Source: Pseudarthrobacter sulfonivorans
Lineage (GTDB): Bacteria > Actinomycetota > Actinomycetes > Actinomycetales > Micrococcaceae
Reading direction: 5' to 3'
Length of the DNA: 64,000 nucleotides
NCBI RefSeq assembly: GCF_014712225.1
Contig: NZ_JACXBW010000015.1
Coordinates: 52,347-116,346 of the forward strand
The notes under the pieces were generated by a model, which did not search any database, was not told the DNA's origin, and worked only from the letters and a program-made list of their open reading frames with translations. A program made the translations under genes and the position numbers. Of the stretch, positions 34,010 through 43,070 are shown one piece after another (position 1 is the stretch's first letter; the number at the start of each line of letters is the position of its first letter).

Positions 34010-34798
34010 ATGGATTGGCCCATCCAGGAGATCGCCCGAATCGCCGGCACCACCAGCAGGACGCTGCGGCACTACGACGACATTGGCCTGCTTAAGCCCA
34101 GCCGCACCGGCCACAACGGCTACCGCTACTACAACCAGGCGGCGTTGGTGCAACTCCAGCGCATCCTGCTCCTGCGCGGGCTCGGGCTGGGCCTGCCGGT
34201 CATCTCCCAGGTGCTCGACGACGAAACGGACGCCGTGAAGGCCCTCACGGGCCATCTCGGATGGCTCGAACAGGAACAGGACAGGCTGGCGCGGCAAATC
34301 GCATCAGTCACACAAACCATCAACACAGTTAAAGGAGGCGGCGAAATCATGGCGGAAGACATGTTCAACGGTTTCGACCACACGCAGTACAAGGACGAGG
34401 TGGAGGAACGCTGGGGCAAGGACGCCTATGCCAAGGGGGACTCGTGGTGGCGCGGTATGAGCGCCGATGAGAAGGCGGCTTGGAAGCAGCGCTCGCAGCA
34501 ACTCGGTGAGGACTGGATCGCTGCCGCCACATCCGGCATCACTCCGGACAGTGCGGAAGCGCAGGCACTCGCGAAGCGTCACGTCGAATGGCTGACCGGC
34601 ATCCCCGGCACGCCGGCGTCGGACGCCCATGGCGGCGAAGGAGATGGCGGCGCGGGCAGGGGTGACGTTAGGGGGTACGTCACCGGCCTCGGCGAGATGT
34701 ACGTCGCGGATCCCAGGTTCGCCAAAAACTACGGCGGCAAGGACGGGGCCGGCTTCGTCCGGGATGCCCTGAAGATCTACGCCGAGAAGAACCTGTAG
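34010..34798 (+). CDS. MerR family regulator with TipAS drug-recognition domain
   Basis: A 262-residue activator: N-terminal MerR winged helix (IQEIARIAGTTSRTLRHYDD), a coiled-coil dimer segment (LGWLEQEQDRLARQI) and a C-terminal TipAS domain (YKDEVEERWGKDAY and VRDALKIYAEKNL), which in TipA binds thiopeptide-like compounds. AGGAGG at 34001-34006 fixes the ATG at 34010. A strong internal AAAGGAGGCG before a second ATG (34349) suggests that a TipAS-only short form may also be translated, as in S. lividans tipA. No export pump is adjacent. Confidence 0.9.
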   Translation: MDWPIQEIARIAGTTSRTLRHYDDIGLLKPSRTGHNGYRYYNQAALVQLQRILLLRGLGLGLPVISQVLDDETDAVKALTGHLGWLEQEQDRLARQIASVTQTINTVKGGGEIMAEDMFNGFDHTQYKDEVEERWGKDAYAKGDSWWRGMSADEKAAWKQRSQQLGEDWIAAATSGITPDSAEAQALAKRHVEWLTGIPGTPASDAHGGEGDGGAGRGDVRGYVTGLGEMYVADPRFAKNYGGKDGAGFVRDALKIYAEKNL

Positions 34799-34851
34799 CC
34801 CGCCACACGGAGCGCAGCAAGCGCAGGACAGCCCGCCAATAGACTTGGGCG

Positions 34852-36588
34852 GTGACTGATTCCACCCTCTTCCTGGCCGGCAACACCCCCGACGCCCCGC
34901 GCAGCGACCTTCCAGAATTCCTGAGGGCGCTCGCCGCGGACATGCGGGCGGTGGACTACACGCTCGACGGCGTGGCCCGCCTGCTGGGCCAGTCAGCCTA
35001 CAACGCGCTGAACCGGGACCAGATTATCCCTGCGCTGCTGGCCACCGAAAGTGCCGCCCAGGGTGCGCCTGCGACGGCGGCGCTTGCCGCCGTCGTGCGC
35101 CTCTGGCTCCTGGCGGAACCGCAGACGCGGGCAACGCTCGACGCCGCCCTGCCGGGGATCCGTGCGGACGGACTGGTGGAGCTGGGGCTGCTGGAGCCCG
35201 TGCCCGGCGCCGGGCCGTCAGGCGCCGACCTGTCCCGCACTGAACTGATGCAGGCCAAGGCGGACCTGCGGCCCTATGGCTGGGATGCCAACGACGATGG
35301 CAGCGGCGGCGCCGAGCTCTGGGTGGCCAGCGACCTCGCCGCCCACCAGCAGGCTGGAATGCTGCGGCATGACCATGTGCTGGGGATCGGACAGGCGTCC
35401 ACCACATTGGTGCAGACCACCGTCCGGCGGCATGTGGCCAAGGCGCTGGACCTGGGGACGGGCTGCGGAATCCAGTCCTTCCACCTGCTGCACCACGCCG
35501 AGCATGTCACGGCCACGGACATCTCGGAGCGGGCGCTGGCCTTCGCCCGGTTCAACCTGCTCCTCAACGCGGCGGCGCTGCACCTGGATCCTGAGCGTCT
35601 TGAGGACCGGGTGAGCCTGCGGCGGGGCTCGCTGCTGGACCCCGTGGCCGGTGAGGAATTCGAACTGGTGGTGTCCAACCCGCCGTTTGTCATCACGCCG
35701 CGGACGTCCGGGGAAGAGGCATCCGGCCAGTTCACCTACCGCGACGGCGGCCTGCCCGGGGACGAAATCGTGTCATCGCTGGTCCGGGCACTGCCGTCCG
35801 TCCTTGCCCCGGCCGGAACAGCCCAGTTATTGGGCAACTGGGAGATCCCGGCGGGCGCGGCCTGGGCCGAACGGCCGCAAAGCTGGGCCAGTCCGGACGT
35901 GGACGCCTGGTTTATCCAGCGTGAACAGGTCAGCCCGGAGCAGTATGCCGAAACGTGGCTGCAGGACGCCTCTGAATCCCGCGACCGGCAGCACTACCGC
36001 GACGCCTACGCCGCCTACCTCGCGGACTTCGCCTCCCGGAACGTGGTGGGGATCGGCTTCGGGATGATCTGGCTTCGGCGGCCTGCCGCCGGACGCAACC
36101 TCGCCGGGTCCGCCGCCCCCGGACCCGACACGGCAGGATCCGACACGGCAGGATCCGACGCCGCACGCATCAGCCGGTTCGAGGAAATCACGTACCCCAT
36201 CGAACAGCCAGTGGGTCCCCACCTGGGTGCCGCCGTCGAGCGTGCGGACTGGCTCGCCTCGAACAATCTGGTGGAGGCGCACCTGCTCGTAGCGGACGAC
36301 GTCACCGAGGAACGCCACCAGCGCCCCGGCGCAGAGCACCCGGGTGTGATCCTGCTCCGGCAGGGTGCCGGGCTGCGGCGGACCAACCTGCTCAGCACCG
36401 AGTTGGCCGGCTTCGTTTCCGCGTGCGACGGCGACCTCTCCGTTGGGCAGATCATCGGCGCCCTGGCGGCGCTGCTGGGCGGGAGCCTGGCCGGGGAAGA
36501 CGGGTTCGACGACGACGCATTCCGCGCCGGGCTCCTCACCGAAGTGGGGAATCTGGTCCGCGATGGTTTCCTGCTTCCGGCCCGCTGA
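34852..36588 (+). CDS. SAM-dependent methyltransferase (N6-adenine/N5-glutamine type)
   Basis: A 578-residue protein: an N-terminal all-alpha domain (about 1-150), then a Rossmann methyltransferase with ALDLGTGCGIQSFHLL (SAM loop) and VVSNPPFVI (the NPPF motif of amide/amine methylases), then a 200-residue C-terminal domain with LASNNLVEAHLLV. The target may be a protein glutamine or a nucleic acid base. Start GTG at 34852: TAGACT at 34840-34845 ends 6 bases upstream (leaderless). A 15-bp tandem repeat (36127-36156) inserts DTAGS units in a loop. Confidence 0.85.
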   Translation: MTDSTLFLAGNTPDAPRSDLPEFLRALAADMRAVDYTLDGVARLLGQSAYNALNRDQIIPALLATESAAQGAPATAALAAVVRLWLLAEPQTRATLDAALPGIRADGLVELGLLEPVPGAGPSGADLSRTELMQAKADLRPYGWDANDDGSGGAELWVASDLAAHQQAGMLRHDHVLGIGQASTTLVQTTVRRHVAKALDLGTGCGIQSFHLLHHAEHVTATDISERALAFARFNLLLNAAALHLDPERLEDRVSLRRGSLLDPVAGEEFELVVSNPPFVITPRTSGEEASGQFTYRDGGLPGDEIVSSLVRALPSVLAPAGTAQLLGNWEIPAGAAWAERPQSWASPDVDAWFIQREQVSPEQYAETWLQDASESRDRQHYRDAYAAYLADFASRNVVGIGFGMIWLRRPAAGRNLAGSAAPGPDTAGSDTAGSDAARISRFEEITYPIEQPVGPHLGAAVERADWLASNNLVEAHLLVADDVTEERHQRPGAEHPGVILLRQGAGLRRTNLLSTELAGFVSACDGDLSVGQIIGALAALLGGSLAGEDGFDDDAFRAGLLTEVGNLVRDGFLLPAR

Positions 36589-36748
36589 CGCGGCACCCGG
36601 GAGGCCGTGGAGGAGGGGAAATCAGTGCCCCGAAACCGCACTGCACACCTGGGCGTTTTCCACATAAATGCGCATCCTCGGCCAAAATATGGTGAACTAG
36701 GCGAATATGGGCTCATCTGCCCGAGCAACCTTTTTCTGTAGGAGCACC

Positions 36749-39478
36749 GTGCCAAGCAAGGCCAAAACCGGTAAAAAACTTGTGATCGTGGAGTCCCCGG
36801 CCAAGAGTAAGACCATCGCCAAATACCTCGGCGAGGGCTTCATCGTGGAGGCCTCCATCGGGCACATCCGGGACCTGCCGCAGCCGTCCGAGCTCCCCGC
36901 GGAACTGAAGAAAACGTCCGTGGGCAAGTTCGCCGTCGACATCGAAAACGACTTTAAGCCCTATTACGTGGTCTCCGCGGACAAGCGGAAAAAGGTCACC
37001 GAACTGAAGGCTGCGCTCAAGGATGCAGACGCCCTCTATCTCGCAACCGATGGGGACCGCGAGGGCGAGGCCATCGCGTGGCACCTGCTGGAAGTGCTCA
37101 AGCCCAAGGTCCCGGTATACCGGATGACGTTCGGCGAAATCACCAAGGAAGCCATCCACCGCGCCATGGACAACCTGCGCGATGTTGATACGGCTCTGGT
37201 CGACGCGCAGGAAACCCGCCGGGTCCTGGACCGCCTCTACGGCTACGAGATTTCCCCGGTGCTTTGGCGCAAGGTGGCCCGGGGCCTGTCCGCCGGCCGT
37301 GTGCAGTCAGTGGTCACCCGGATGGTGGTGGACCGCGAACGCGAACGCATGGCCTTCAAAGCCGCTTCCTACTGGGACCTGACGGGCCAGTTCGGCGCGG
37401 GCTCCGCCTCCTTCAAAGCGAAACTGGCCGCCGTTGACGGTGCCAAGGTGGCCAGCGGCCGCGACTTCAACGACGCCGGCGAGCTCACCGCCCGCAATTC
37501 CGTTCACCTGAACGAGGAACTGGCCACGTCCCTGGCTGCCGGCCTCCAGGATGCGGACTTCCGCGTCCGGTCAGTGGACACCAAACCGTACACCCGCCGT
37601 CCCGCGGCGCCGTTCACCACCTCCACGCTGCAGCAGGAGGCCGGCCGCAAGCTGCGTTTCTCCTCCAAGAGCACCATGCAGATCGCCCAGCGCCTGTATG
37701 AAAACGGCTACATCACCTATATGCGTACCGACTCCTCGGCCCTGAGTGACGAAGCCGTCACGGCCGCCCGCCGCCAGGCCTCCGAGCTCTACGGCCCGGA
37801 GTACATCCCCGCCTCACCGCGCGTCTACTCCAACAAAGCCGCCAACGCGCAGGAAGCCCACGAGGCCGTCCGCCCCGCCGGCGACTCGTTCCGCACCCCG
37901 GCCCAGGTGGCCAAACTGCTTTCCGGTGACGAGTTCCGCCTGTACGAGCTGATCTGGAAGCGTACCGTCGCATCCCAGATGGGCGACGCCAAGGGCTCCA
38001 CGGCCACCATCCGCCTCGGCGCGGTTGCTGCAGACGGCCGGGATGCTGAATTCTCCGCCTCCGGCACCGTCATCACTTTCCCCGGCTTCCTGGCCGCCTA
38101 CGAGGAAGGCAAGGACGAGAGCCGCGGCGACGACGACTCCGACGAGGCCCGCAGGCTGCCGAACGTGGCCAAGGACGACGCCCTCACGGCGTCGGACGTT
38201 GTGGCTGTGGGCCACGAGACATCACCCCCGCCGCGCTTCACCGAAGCGTCGCTGACCGCCGAGTTGGAAAAGAAGGGCATCGGCCGCCCGTCGACCTATG
38301 CCTCCACCATCTCCACCATCCAGGACCGCGGCTACGTCCGGAAGCAGGGCTCCGCGCTGGTGCCGAGCTGGATCGCGTTCTCGGTGATCCGCCTGCTCGA
38401 GCAGCACTTCACGGATTACGTGGACTACGAGTTCACCGCTGACATGGAAGGCGACCTGGACAAGATCGCCAACGGCCAGGCCGTGGGGTCCGCGTGGCTG
38501 CGCCATTTCTACTTCGGCGAGGAGTCCGACCCCGGCCTGCTCAGCATCGTGAACAATCTGGGCGAGATCGATGCCCGGGAAATCAACTCCATTCCCATCA
38601 CGGATGAGATCACGCTGCGGGTGGGCAAGTTCGGCCCCTACCTGGAAAGCTCAGTTGCCACGGTTGATCCGAAAACCGGCGAAATCGTTGAGAACTCGCG
38701 CGCCAACGTGCCTGAGGAACTGGCTCCGGACGAGCTCACCGCTGCCAAGGCCATCGAACTGATGGAAACGGCTGCCCCGGAAGAACGCGTCCTGGGTGCG
38801 GATCCGCACACCGGCCACACCGTGGTTGCGAAGAACGGCCGCTACGGCGCCTACGTCACCGAAGTCATCCCGGAGATGACCGAGGAACAGATCGCCAACC
38901 AGCCTGTTGAGTACTACAAGAACGGCAAGCCCAAGCCGCCGAAGAAGCCCGTCAAGGCCAAGCCTCGCACCGGGTCGCTGTTCGCATCGATGACCGTTGA
39001 TTCCGTCACCCTGGACGAGGCGCTCCAGCTGATGAGCCTGCCCCGCGCACTCGGGGAGGACGCCGAAGGCAACCTCATCACGGTGCAGAACGGCCGCTTT
39101 GGCCCGTACCTGAAGAAGGGCACCGACTCGCGCTCGATCGGCACGGAAGAGGAAATCTTCACCATCACGCTGGAGCAGGCCTTGGAGATCTACTCCCAGC
39201 CGAAGCAGCGCGGCGCCCGTGCCGCGGTGCCGCCGCTGGCCGAGTTCGGTCCGGACCCAGTCTCGGAGAAGAACATCGTGGTGAAGGAAGGCCGCTTCGG
39301 CCCGTACATCACCGACGGCATCACCAACATCACCGTGCCGCGTGCCACCTCGCTGGAGGAACTGACCCGCGAACAGGCAATCGAGCTCCTGGCCGAGAAG
39401 CGGGCCAAGGGCCCGGTCAAGCGCACCACAACGGCCCGCAAGGCCCCAGCAAAAAAGAAGGCCCCGGCCAAAAAGTAA
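36749..39478 (+). CDS. topA: DNA topoisomerase I
   Basis: Relaxes negative supercoils; essential in actinobacteria. The 909-residue protein has the Toprim domain (VIVESPAKSKTIAKYLG; DGDREGEAIAWH), active-site Tyr324 in YITYMRTDSSALS, and C-terminal repeats of the actinobacterial type without Cys4 zinc fingers (KNGRYGAYVTEV, QNGRFGPYLKKG, KEGRFGPYITDG). The tail is Lys/Ala-rich (KAPAKKKAPAKK). GTG at 36749 is chosen because TAGGAG lies at 36739-36744. A gap of 160 bases upstream holds a likely TATGGT -10 at about 36688. Confidence 0.96.
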   Translation: MPSKAKTGKKLVIVESPAKSKTIAKYLGEGFIVEASIGHIRDLPQPSELPAELKKTSVGKFAVDIENDFKPYYVVSADKRKKVTELKAALKDADALYLATDGDREGEAIAWHLLEVLKPKVPVYRMTFGEITKEAIHRAMDNLRDVDTALVDAQETRRVLDRLYGYEISPVLWRKVARGLSAGRVQSVVTRMVVDRERERMAFKAASYWDLTGQFGAGSASFKAKLAAVDGAKVASGRDFNDAGELTARNSVHLNEELATSLAAGLQDADFRVRSVDTKPYTRRPAAPFTTSTLQQEAGRKLRFSSKSTMQIAQRLYENGYITYMRTDSSALSDEAVTAARRQASELYGPEYIPASPRVYSNKAANAQEAHEAVRPAGDSFRTPAQVAKLLSGDEFRLYELIWKRTVASQMGDAKGSTATIRLGAVAADGRDAEFSASGTVITFPGFLAAYEEGKDESRGDDDSDEARRLPNVAKDDALTASDVVAVGHETSPPPRFTEASLTAELEKKGIGRPSTYASTISTIQDRGYVRKQGSALVPSWIAFSVIRLLEQHFTDYVDYEFTADMEGDLDKIANGQAVGSAWLRHFYFGEESDPGLLSIVNNLGEIDAREINSIPITDEITLRVGKFGPYLESSVATVDPKTGEIVENSRANVPEELAPDELTAAKAIELMETAAPEERVLGADPHTGHTVVAKNGRYGAYVTEVIPEMTEEQIANQPVEYYKNGKPKPPKKPVKAKPRTGSLFASMTVDSVTLDEALQLMSLPRALGEDAEGNLITVQNGRFGPYLKKGTDSRSIGTEEEIFTITLEQALEIYSQPKQRGARAAVPPLAEFGPDPVSEKNIVVKEGRFGPYITDGITNITVPRATSLEELTREQAIELLAEKRAKGPVKRTTTARKAPAKKKAPAKK

Positions 39479-39483
39479 CTCCG

Positions 39484-39563
39484 GACAGGGATGGCAGAAA
39501 TCCTCGGCGTGCTCGCTCGTTCCTCGCTTAGACGCACGCTGCCGGATTCCTCCCATCCCTGTC
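39484..39563. repeat. Long inverted repeat downstream of topA
   Basis: GACAGGGATGG (39484-39494) and CCATCCCTGTC (39553-39563) pair exactly, and AATCC/GGATT continue the stem further in. The loop holds CTCGTTCCTCGCTTAGACGC, whose complement resembles the loop at 14576-14616. A topA terminator role is possible; no U-tract. A related sequence in another intergenic region suggests a repeat family. Confidence 0.6.
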
Positions 39564-39616
39564 TGTGTGTCATCCTCGGAATTGCGGTGCCGGGCTCAAC
39601 GTGGTCGAGTAGATAC

Positions 39617-40069
39617 ATGACTGAACAGCCCGGCACAGCCGACCCCACGCCGCTGAACGACCTCGAAGAGAAGCTCGCCCTGGGCGGACAGCCTGAGGGC
39701 AGCCCGGTGGACGTCATCCTGTCGTTCCTCAACAGCGAGGTCTACGTCATCAGCACTGACGGCATCGAAGGCGAGGATTCCCAGGTGGAGCCGCTGGTCC
39801 TGGCCAATGCTGACGGCGACCCGGTCCTGGCGGTGTTCTCCCACCCCAGCCGGGTGGACCAGCAATACCTGGAGGCGGCCCCCAACGTCCTGGGGACGCA
39901 GGGCGCAGCCATCATCGCCAACATCGGCGAGGAACTGGGCATGGTGATCAACCCCGGAGCCGCCTACGGCTTCGAGATCAACCCGGAGGGCGTCGCCAAC
40001 ATCAAGCGCGATTTCAAGCGCGCCGACGAGCTTCCCGACGGCTCACCCGAAAACCCGTCCGCCAACTGA
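39617..40069 (+). CDS. SseB N-terminal domain protein
   Basis: A 150-residue cytoplasmic protein with the SseB N-terminal fold (VDVILSFLNSEVYVIST, then PLVLANADGDPVLAVFSH and NPGAAYGFEINPEGV). SseB enhances serine sensitivity in E. coli; the molecular role of these actinobacterial versions is unknown. The ATG at 39617 has no Shine-Dalgarno; TCGAGT at 39605-39610 is only an imperfect -10, so the start is likely but the promoter is not certain. Confidence 0.85.
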   Translation: MTEQPGTADPTPLNDLEEKLALGGQPEGSPVDVILSFLNSEVYVISTDGIEGEDSQVEPLVLANADGDPVLAVFSHPSRVDQQYLEAAPNVLGTQGAAIIANIGEELGMVINPGAAYGFEINPEGVANIKRDFKRADELPDGSPENPSAN

Positions 40070-40119
40070 CATTTTGGACCGGTTGTGAGTGAAGGCCCGG
40101 CCGGGGGAATAATGGCAGG

Positions 40120-41145
40120 ATGCGGCTAGGCGTCCTCGATATCGGGTCCAACACTGTCCATCTTCTCCTGGTGGATGCTCACCCTGGCGCGCGCCCGGTA
40201 CCCTTCGCCTCCCACAAGCGGCCGCTGTCCCTGGTGCAGTACTTGGACGGTGACGGCAACATCACCGATGCCGGGCAGCACGAGCTGACTGAGTTCGTCC
40301 TCGAAGCCTGGGAGTTTGCCGCCCGGCACAAGGCCGATGACCTGCTGGCCTTTTGTACATCGGCCATCCGTGAAGCCACCAACGGCGCAGCGGTACTGGC
40401 GCGGGTCAAACACGAAACCACGGTGACACTGCAGGAACTGACGGGGAGCGAAGAAGCGTCCATGACCTTCTTTGCCGTGCGCCGCTGGTACGGCTGGGGA
40501 GCCGGACCGGTCCTGAACCTGGACATCGGGGGCGGCTCCTTCGAAATGGCGTTCGGCCAGGATGAGCTGCCTGAAGTTGCCACCTCCGTCCCCCTCGGAG
40601 CGAGCCGCCTTACCCGGGACTGGCTGGCTGAGGATCCGCCGTCGGCCAAAAGCGTCAAGGAGCTCCGACGTTACATCAGGAGTACGCTCGCCCCGGCGGT
40701 GAGCAGGTTCGAGGGTCTGGGCCGGGCCAACCTGGTGGCGGGGACCTCCAAGACTTTCCGTTCGCTTGCGCGGATAGCCGGGGCGGCCCCGAGCGCCGCC
40801 GGCCCCTACGTGAAGCGGGAGCTCAACGGGACGGATCTGGGGGTCTGGGCCCAGCGCATTTCCGCCATGAAGGTCGAGGACAGGCTCTTCCTGCCCGGGG
40901 TGTCAGATGCCCGCGCCCATCAATTGCTCGCCGGGGCACTCGTGGCTGAGGCGGCGCTGGAGATGTTCAAGTTCAAGAAAATGAGGATCTGCCCCTGGGC
41001 ACTGCGCGAGGGACTCATCCTGCGGCGCCTGGACCAGCTGGTGTTTGCGGGCCCGCTGGATCCGGCACCACACGTGCGTGTGCCCGTCCCTGCGGAGCTG
41101 CGGGCGGCTCCTGCGCCCGAGGCCGCGCTCCCCAGCGCCGGCTGA
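40120..41145 (+). CDS. Ppx/GppA phosphatase family protein
   Basis: Exopolyphosphatase or pppGpp phosphohydrolase by family, 341 residues, the short actinobacterial form. Actin-like ATPase-fold motifs: phosphate-1 VLDIGSNTVHLLLVD and phosphate-2 LNLDIGGGSFEMAFGQ, plus FCTSAIREATNG. The C-terminal HD-type domain of long Ppx is absent. AATAAT at 40108-40113 ends 6 bases before the ATG at 40120, so translation may be leaderless. Confidence 0.9.
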   Translation: MRLGVLDIGSNTVHLLLVDAHPGARPVPFASHKRPLSLVQYLDGDGNITDAGQHELTEFVLEAWEFAARHKADDLLAFCTSAIREATNGAAVLARVKHETTVTLQELTGSEEASMTFFAVRRWYGWGAGPVLNLDIGGGSFEMAFGQDELPEVATSVPLGASRLTRDWLAEDPPSAKSVKELRRYIRSTLAPAVSRFEGLGRANLVAGTSKTFRSLARIAGAAPSAAGPYVKRELNGTDLGVWAQRISAMKVEDRLFLPGVSDARAHQLLAGALVAEAALEMFKFKKMRICPWALREGLILRRLDQLVFAGPLDPAPHVRVPVPAELRAAPAPEAALPSAG

Positions 41146-41207
41146 CCCGCTAAGGCAGCGCCCTTACTGAGGGGGTCCCACGCGTTAACGCGAAAGCGCC
41201 GGGGTCC

Positions 41208-41236
41208 GCAGCAGGAAAATGGGGGAAACCTGCTGC
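41208..41236 (+). other. Stem-loop in the ppx-proC gap
   Basis: GCAGCAGG (41208-41215) pairs with CCTGCTGC (41229-41236) over a 13-base loop. The 294-base gap 41146-41439 holds no credible gene; the start of proC is preceded by AATGAT at 41428-41433. The hairpin may end ppx transcription, but the stem is short. Confidence 0.4.
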
Positions 41237-41439
41237 AGACCACCGACGCCTCGGGCAAGCATCCCCATGCTTGCCGCATCACTCGCACCCTCAATGAGGT
41301 AATAACTACGATAGGGCGGCAACTTGTGAGCAAGCTGCAGCCAACATGGGAATCCGCTGGGAGTCGAAATAGGCGAGTTCCCACCGGGGCCGATTAGTTC
41401 ATTTCTGCACCCGTCCGGCCGAACTGCAATGATGGGTCC

Positions 41440-42273
41440 ATGAGCAACCGAATCGCCTTCCTGGGCTGTGGATCCATGAACGAAGCCATCCTTGCCGGCC
41501 TCCTTGAGGCCGGCACCGACCCCGCCGACGTCGTGGCCACTGTCAGGCGAACAGAACGCGCTGCGGAACTGGCCGAACGCCACCACGGCATTACGGCCAT
41601 CGCCGGTGACGAGGAGCCGGACAACAACAAGCAGGCAGCCAAGGGATCCGGCGTCGTGATTCTTGGCGTAAAGCCTGTCGGCATCGCGGACCTGGCGCGT
41701 GAAATCAGTGGCTCACTGTCGCCGAAGACCATCGTTGTCAGTGTGGCCGCCGCCGTGTCGCTGGCGCAGCTTGAAGCGGCGCTGCCGGCCGGCCAGCCGG
41801 TGATCCGGACGATGCCGAACACACCCGCCAAGCTGGGACGCGGTGTCGTCTCGGTATCGCCGGGGACCCACTGCTCGCCCGAGCAGCTGCAGCAGGCGAA
41901 GGACATCTTCAAGGCCGCCGGCACCGTGGTGGAGGTGCCCGAGGAGCAGGTGGACGCTGTGTCGGCCATCAGCGGCTCGGGCCCGGCTTACGCGTTCTAC
42001 CTCGCCGAGGCCATGGCGGCCGCCGGCGTCGAGCTGGGCCTGGACCATGATCTGGCGCTCCTCCTGGCCAGGGAGACCGTGGCGGGGGCGGGCTTTATGC
42101 TTGCCGAGCCGGGCGCGGACCCGTCAGCGCTCCGCATCAGCGTAAGCAGCCCGAACGGCACCACCGAACGCGCCATCGCAACATTCGAGGAACGGGGCCT
42201 GCCGGCCATCATCGCTGCCGGCGCCCGTGCCGCAGCCGACCGTGCCGCGGAGATCTCCCGGCAGCTCGGCTAA
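41440..42273 (+). CDS. proC: Pyrroline-5-carboxylate reductase
   Basis: Final step of proline synthesis, NADPH-dependent. The 277-residue protein starts with the Rossmann motif IAFLGCGSMNEAILAGLL and has the family signature region SAISGSGPAYAFYLAEAM and the C-terminal TTERAIATFEERGLPAII. AATGAT (41428-41433) ends 6 bases upstream of the ATG and no Shine-Dalgarno is present, again a leaderless arrangement. It converges on the trkA-like gene. Confidence 0.95.
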   Translation: MSNRIAFLGCGSMNEAILAGLLEAGTDPADVVATVRRTERAAELAERHHGITAIAGDEEPDNNKQAAKGSGVVILGVKPVGIADLAREISGSLSPKTIVVSVAAAVSLAQLEAALPAGQPVIRTMPNTPAKLGRGVVSVSPGTHCSPEQLQQAKDIFKAAGTVVEVPEEQVDAVSAISGSGPAYAFYLAEAMAAAGVELGLDHDLALLLARETVAGAGFMLAEPGADPSALRISVSSPNGTTERAIATFEERGLPAIIAAGARAAADRAAEISRQLG

Positions 42274-42363
42274 TCCCCACCCGCTCCCTAACCTCGCAAG
42301 TCCCCACCGGCTCCCGGCCTTCGCAAGCTCAGTCCGGGGCCCTCGCCGGGTGTGGGCCAACCC

Positions 42364-42387
42364 GTAGTTAGTTAGTTAGTTAGTTAG
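42364..42387. repeat. GTTA tetranucleotide microsatellite
   Basis: Five to six head-to-tail copies of GTTA/TTAG lie at the 3' end of the trkA-like gene; its minus-strand TAA stop (plus 42384-42386) is part of the array. A change in copy number would shift only sequence downstream of the stop. The rest of the proC-trkA gap has two imperfect 27-base repeats (CCCCACC..CTCGCAAG). Confidence 0.8.
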
Positions 42388-43070
42388 GGCCGGGCGGCGA
42401 ACCGTTCCAGCAGGTCCACGTGCCCGGAGACAATCAGCATGTCGCGGGCTGACACTTTGGTTTCGGGGCGGGCGTAGGTGAAGTCCTCGCCGGGGGACTT
42501 CACACCCACGATCGTCACCCCGTACTTGGACCGCACCTGGGACTCATCGAGGGTGAAGCCCACCGTTTCGCGGGGCGGGTACATTTTCACAATCGCGAAG
42601 TCGTCGTCGAACTCGATGAAGTCCAGCATGCGGCCGGAGACCAGGTGTGCGGCCCGGACACCGGCGTCGGCCTCGGGGTAGATCACGTGGTTGGCGCCGA
42701 TGCGGGTGAGGATCTTGCCGTGTGAGGGGGTGATGGCCTTGACCCAGAGGTGCTCGATGCCGAGGTCCACGAGATTGACGGTGATCAGCACCGAGGACTC
42801 TATGGACGTTCCCACGCCCACCACCGCCGAGCTGAACTCCTGCGCGCCGAGCTGGCGCAGCGCTTCGATGTTCGTTGCGTCCGCTTCCACCACATGGGTC
42901 AGGAGCGGCGCCCACTTCTGCACCAGCGTCCGGTCGCGTTCTATCGCCAGGACTTCCCGGCCCTGTTTCACGAGTTGCTCGGCCGTGGACGAGCCGAAGC
43001 GGCCCAAGCCGATCACCAGCACCGGCGCGTTGTGGGCGGGGCGGTTGGGGACGCCTGAGGAATTAGCCAA
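42384..43070 (-). CDS. Trk/Ktr potassium channel regulatory subunit (TrkA/CeoB-like)
   Basis: Cytoplasmic RCK subunit that gates the TrkH channel with NAD(H)/nucleotide. The 228-residue protein has one RCK-N Rossmann domain (VIGLGRFGSSTAEQLVKQG, then DATNIEALRQLGAQ) and one RCK-C domain (GFTLDESQVRSKYGVTIVGV). The TTG at 43070 is chosen because AGAGG precedes it and it overlaps the trkH stop by eight bases; starts farther upstream would run inside trkH. Translation is coupled to trkH. Confidence 0.9.
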   Translation of the reverse strand: MANSSGVPNRPAHNAPVLVIGLGRFGSSTAEQLVKQGREVLAIERDRTLVQKWAPLLTHVVEADATNIEALRQLGAQEFSSAVVGVGTSIESSVLITVNLVDLGIEHLWVKAITPSHGKILTRIGANHVIYPEADAGVRAAHLVSGRMLDFIEFDDDFAIVKMYPPRETVGFTLDESQVRSKYGVTIVGVKSPGEDFTYARPETKVSARDMLIVSGHVDLLERFAARP

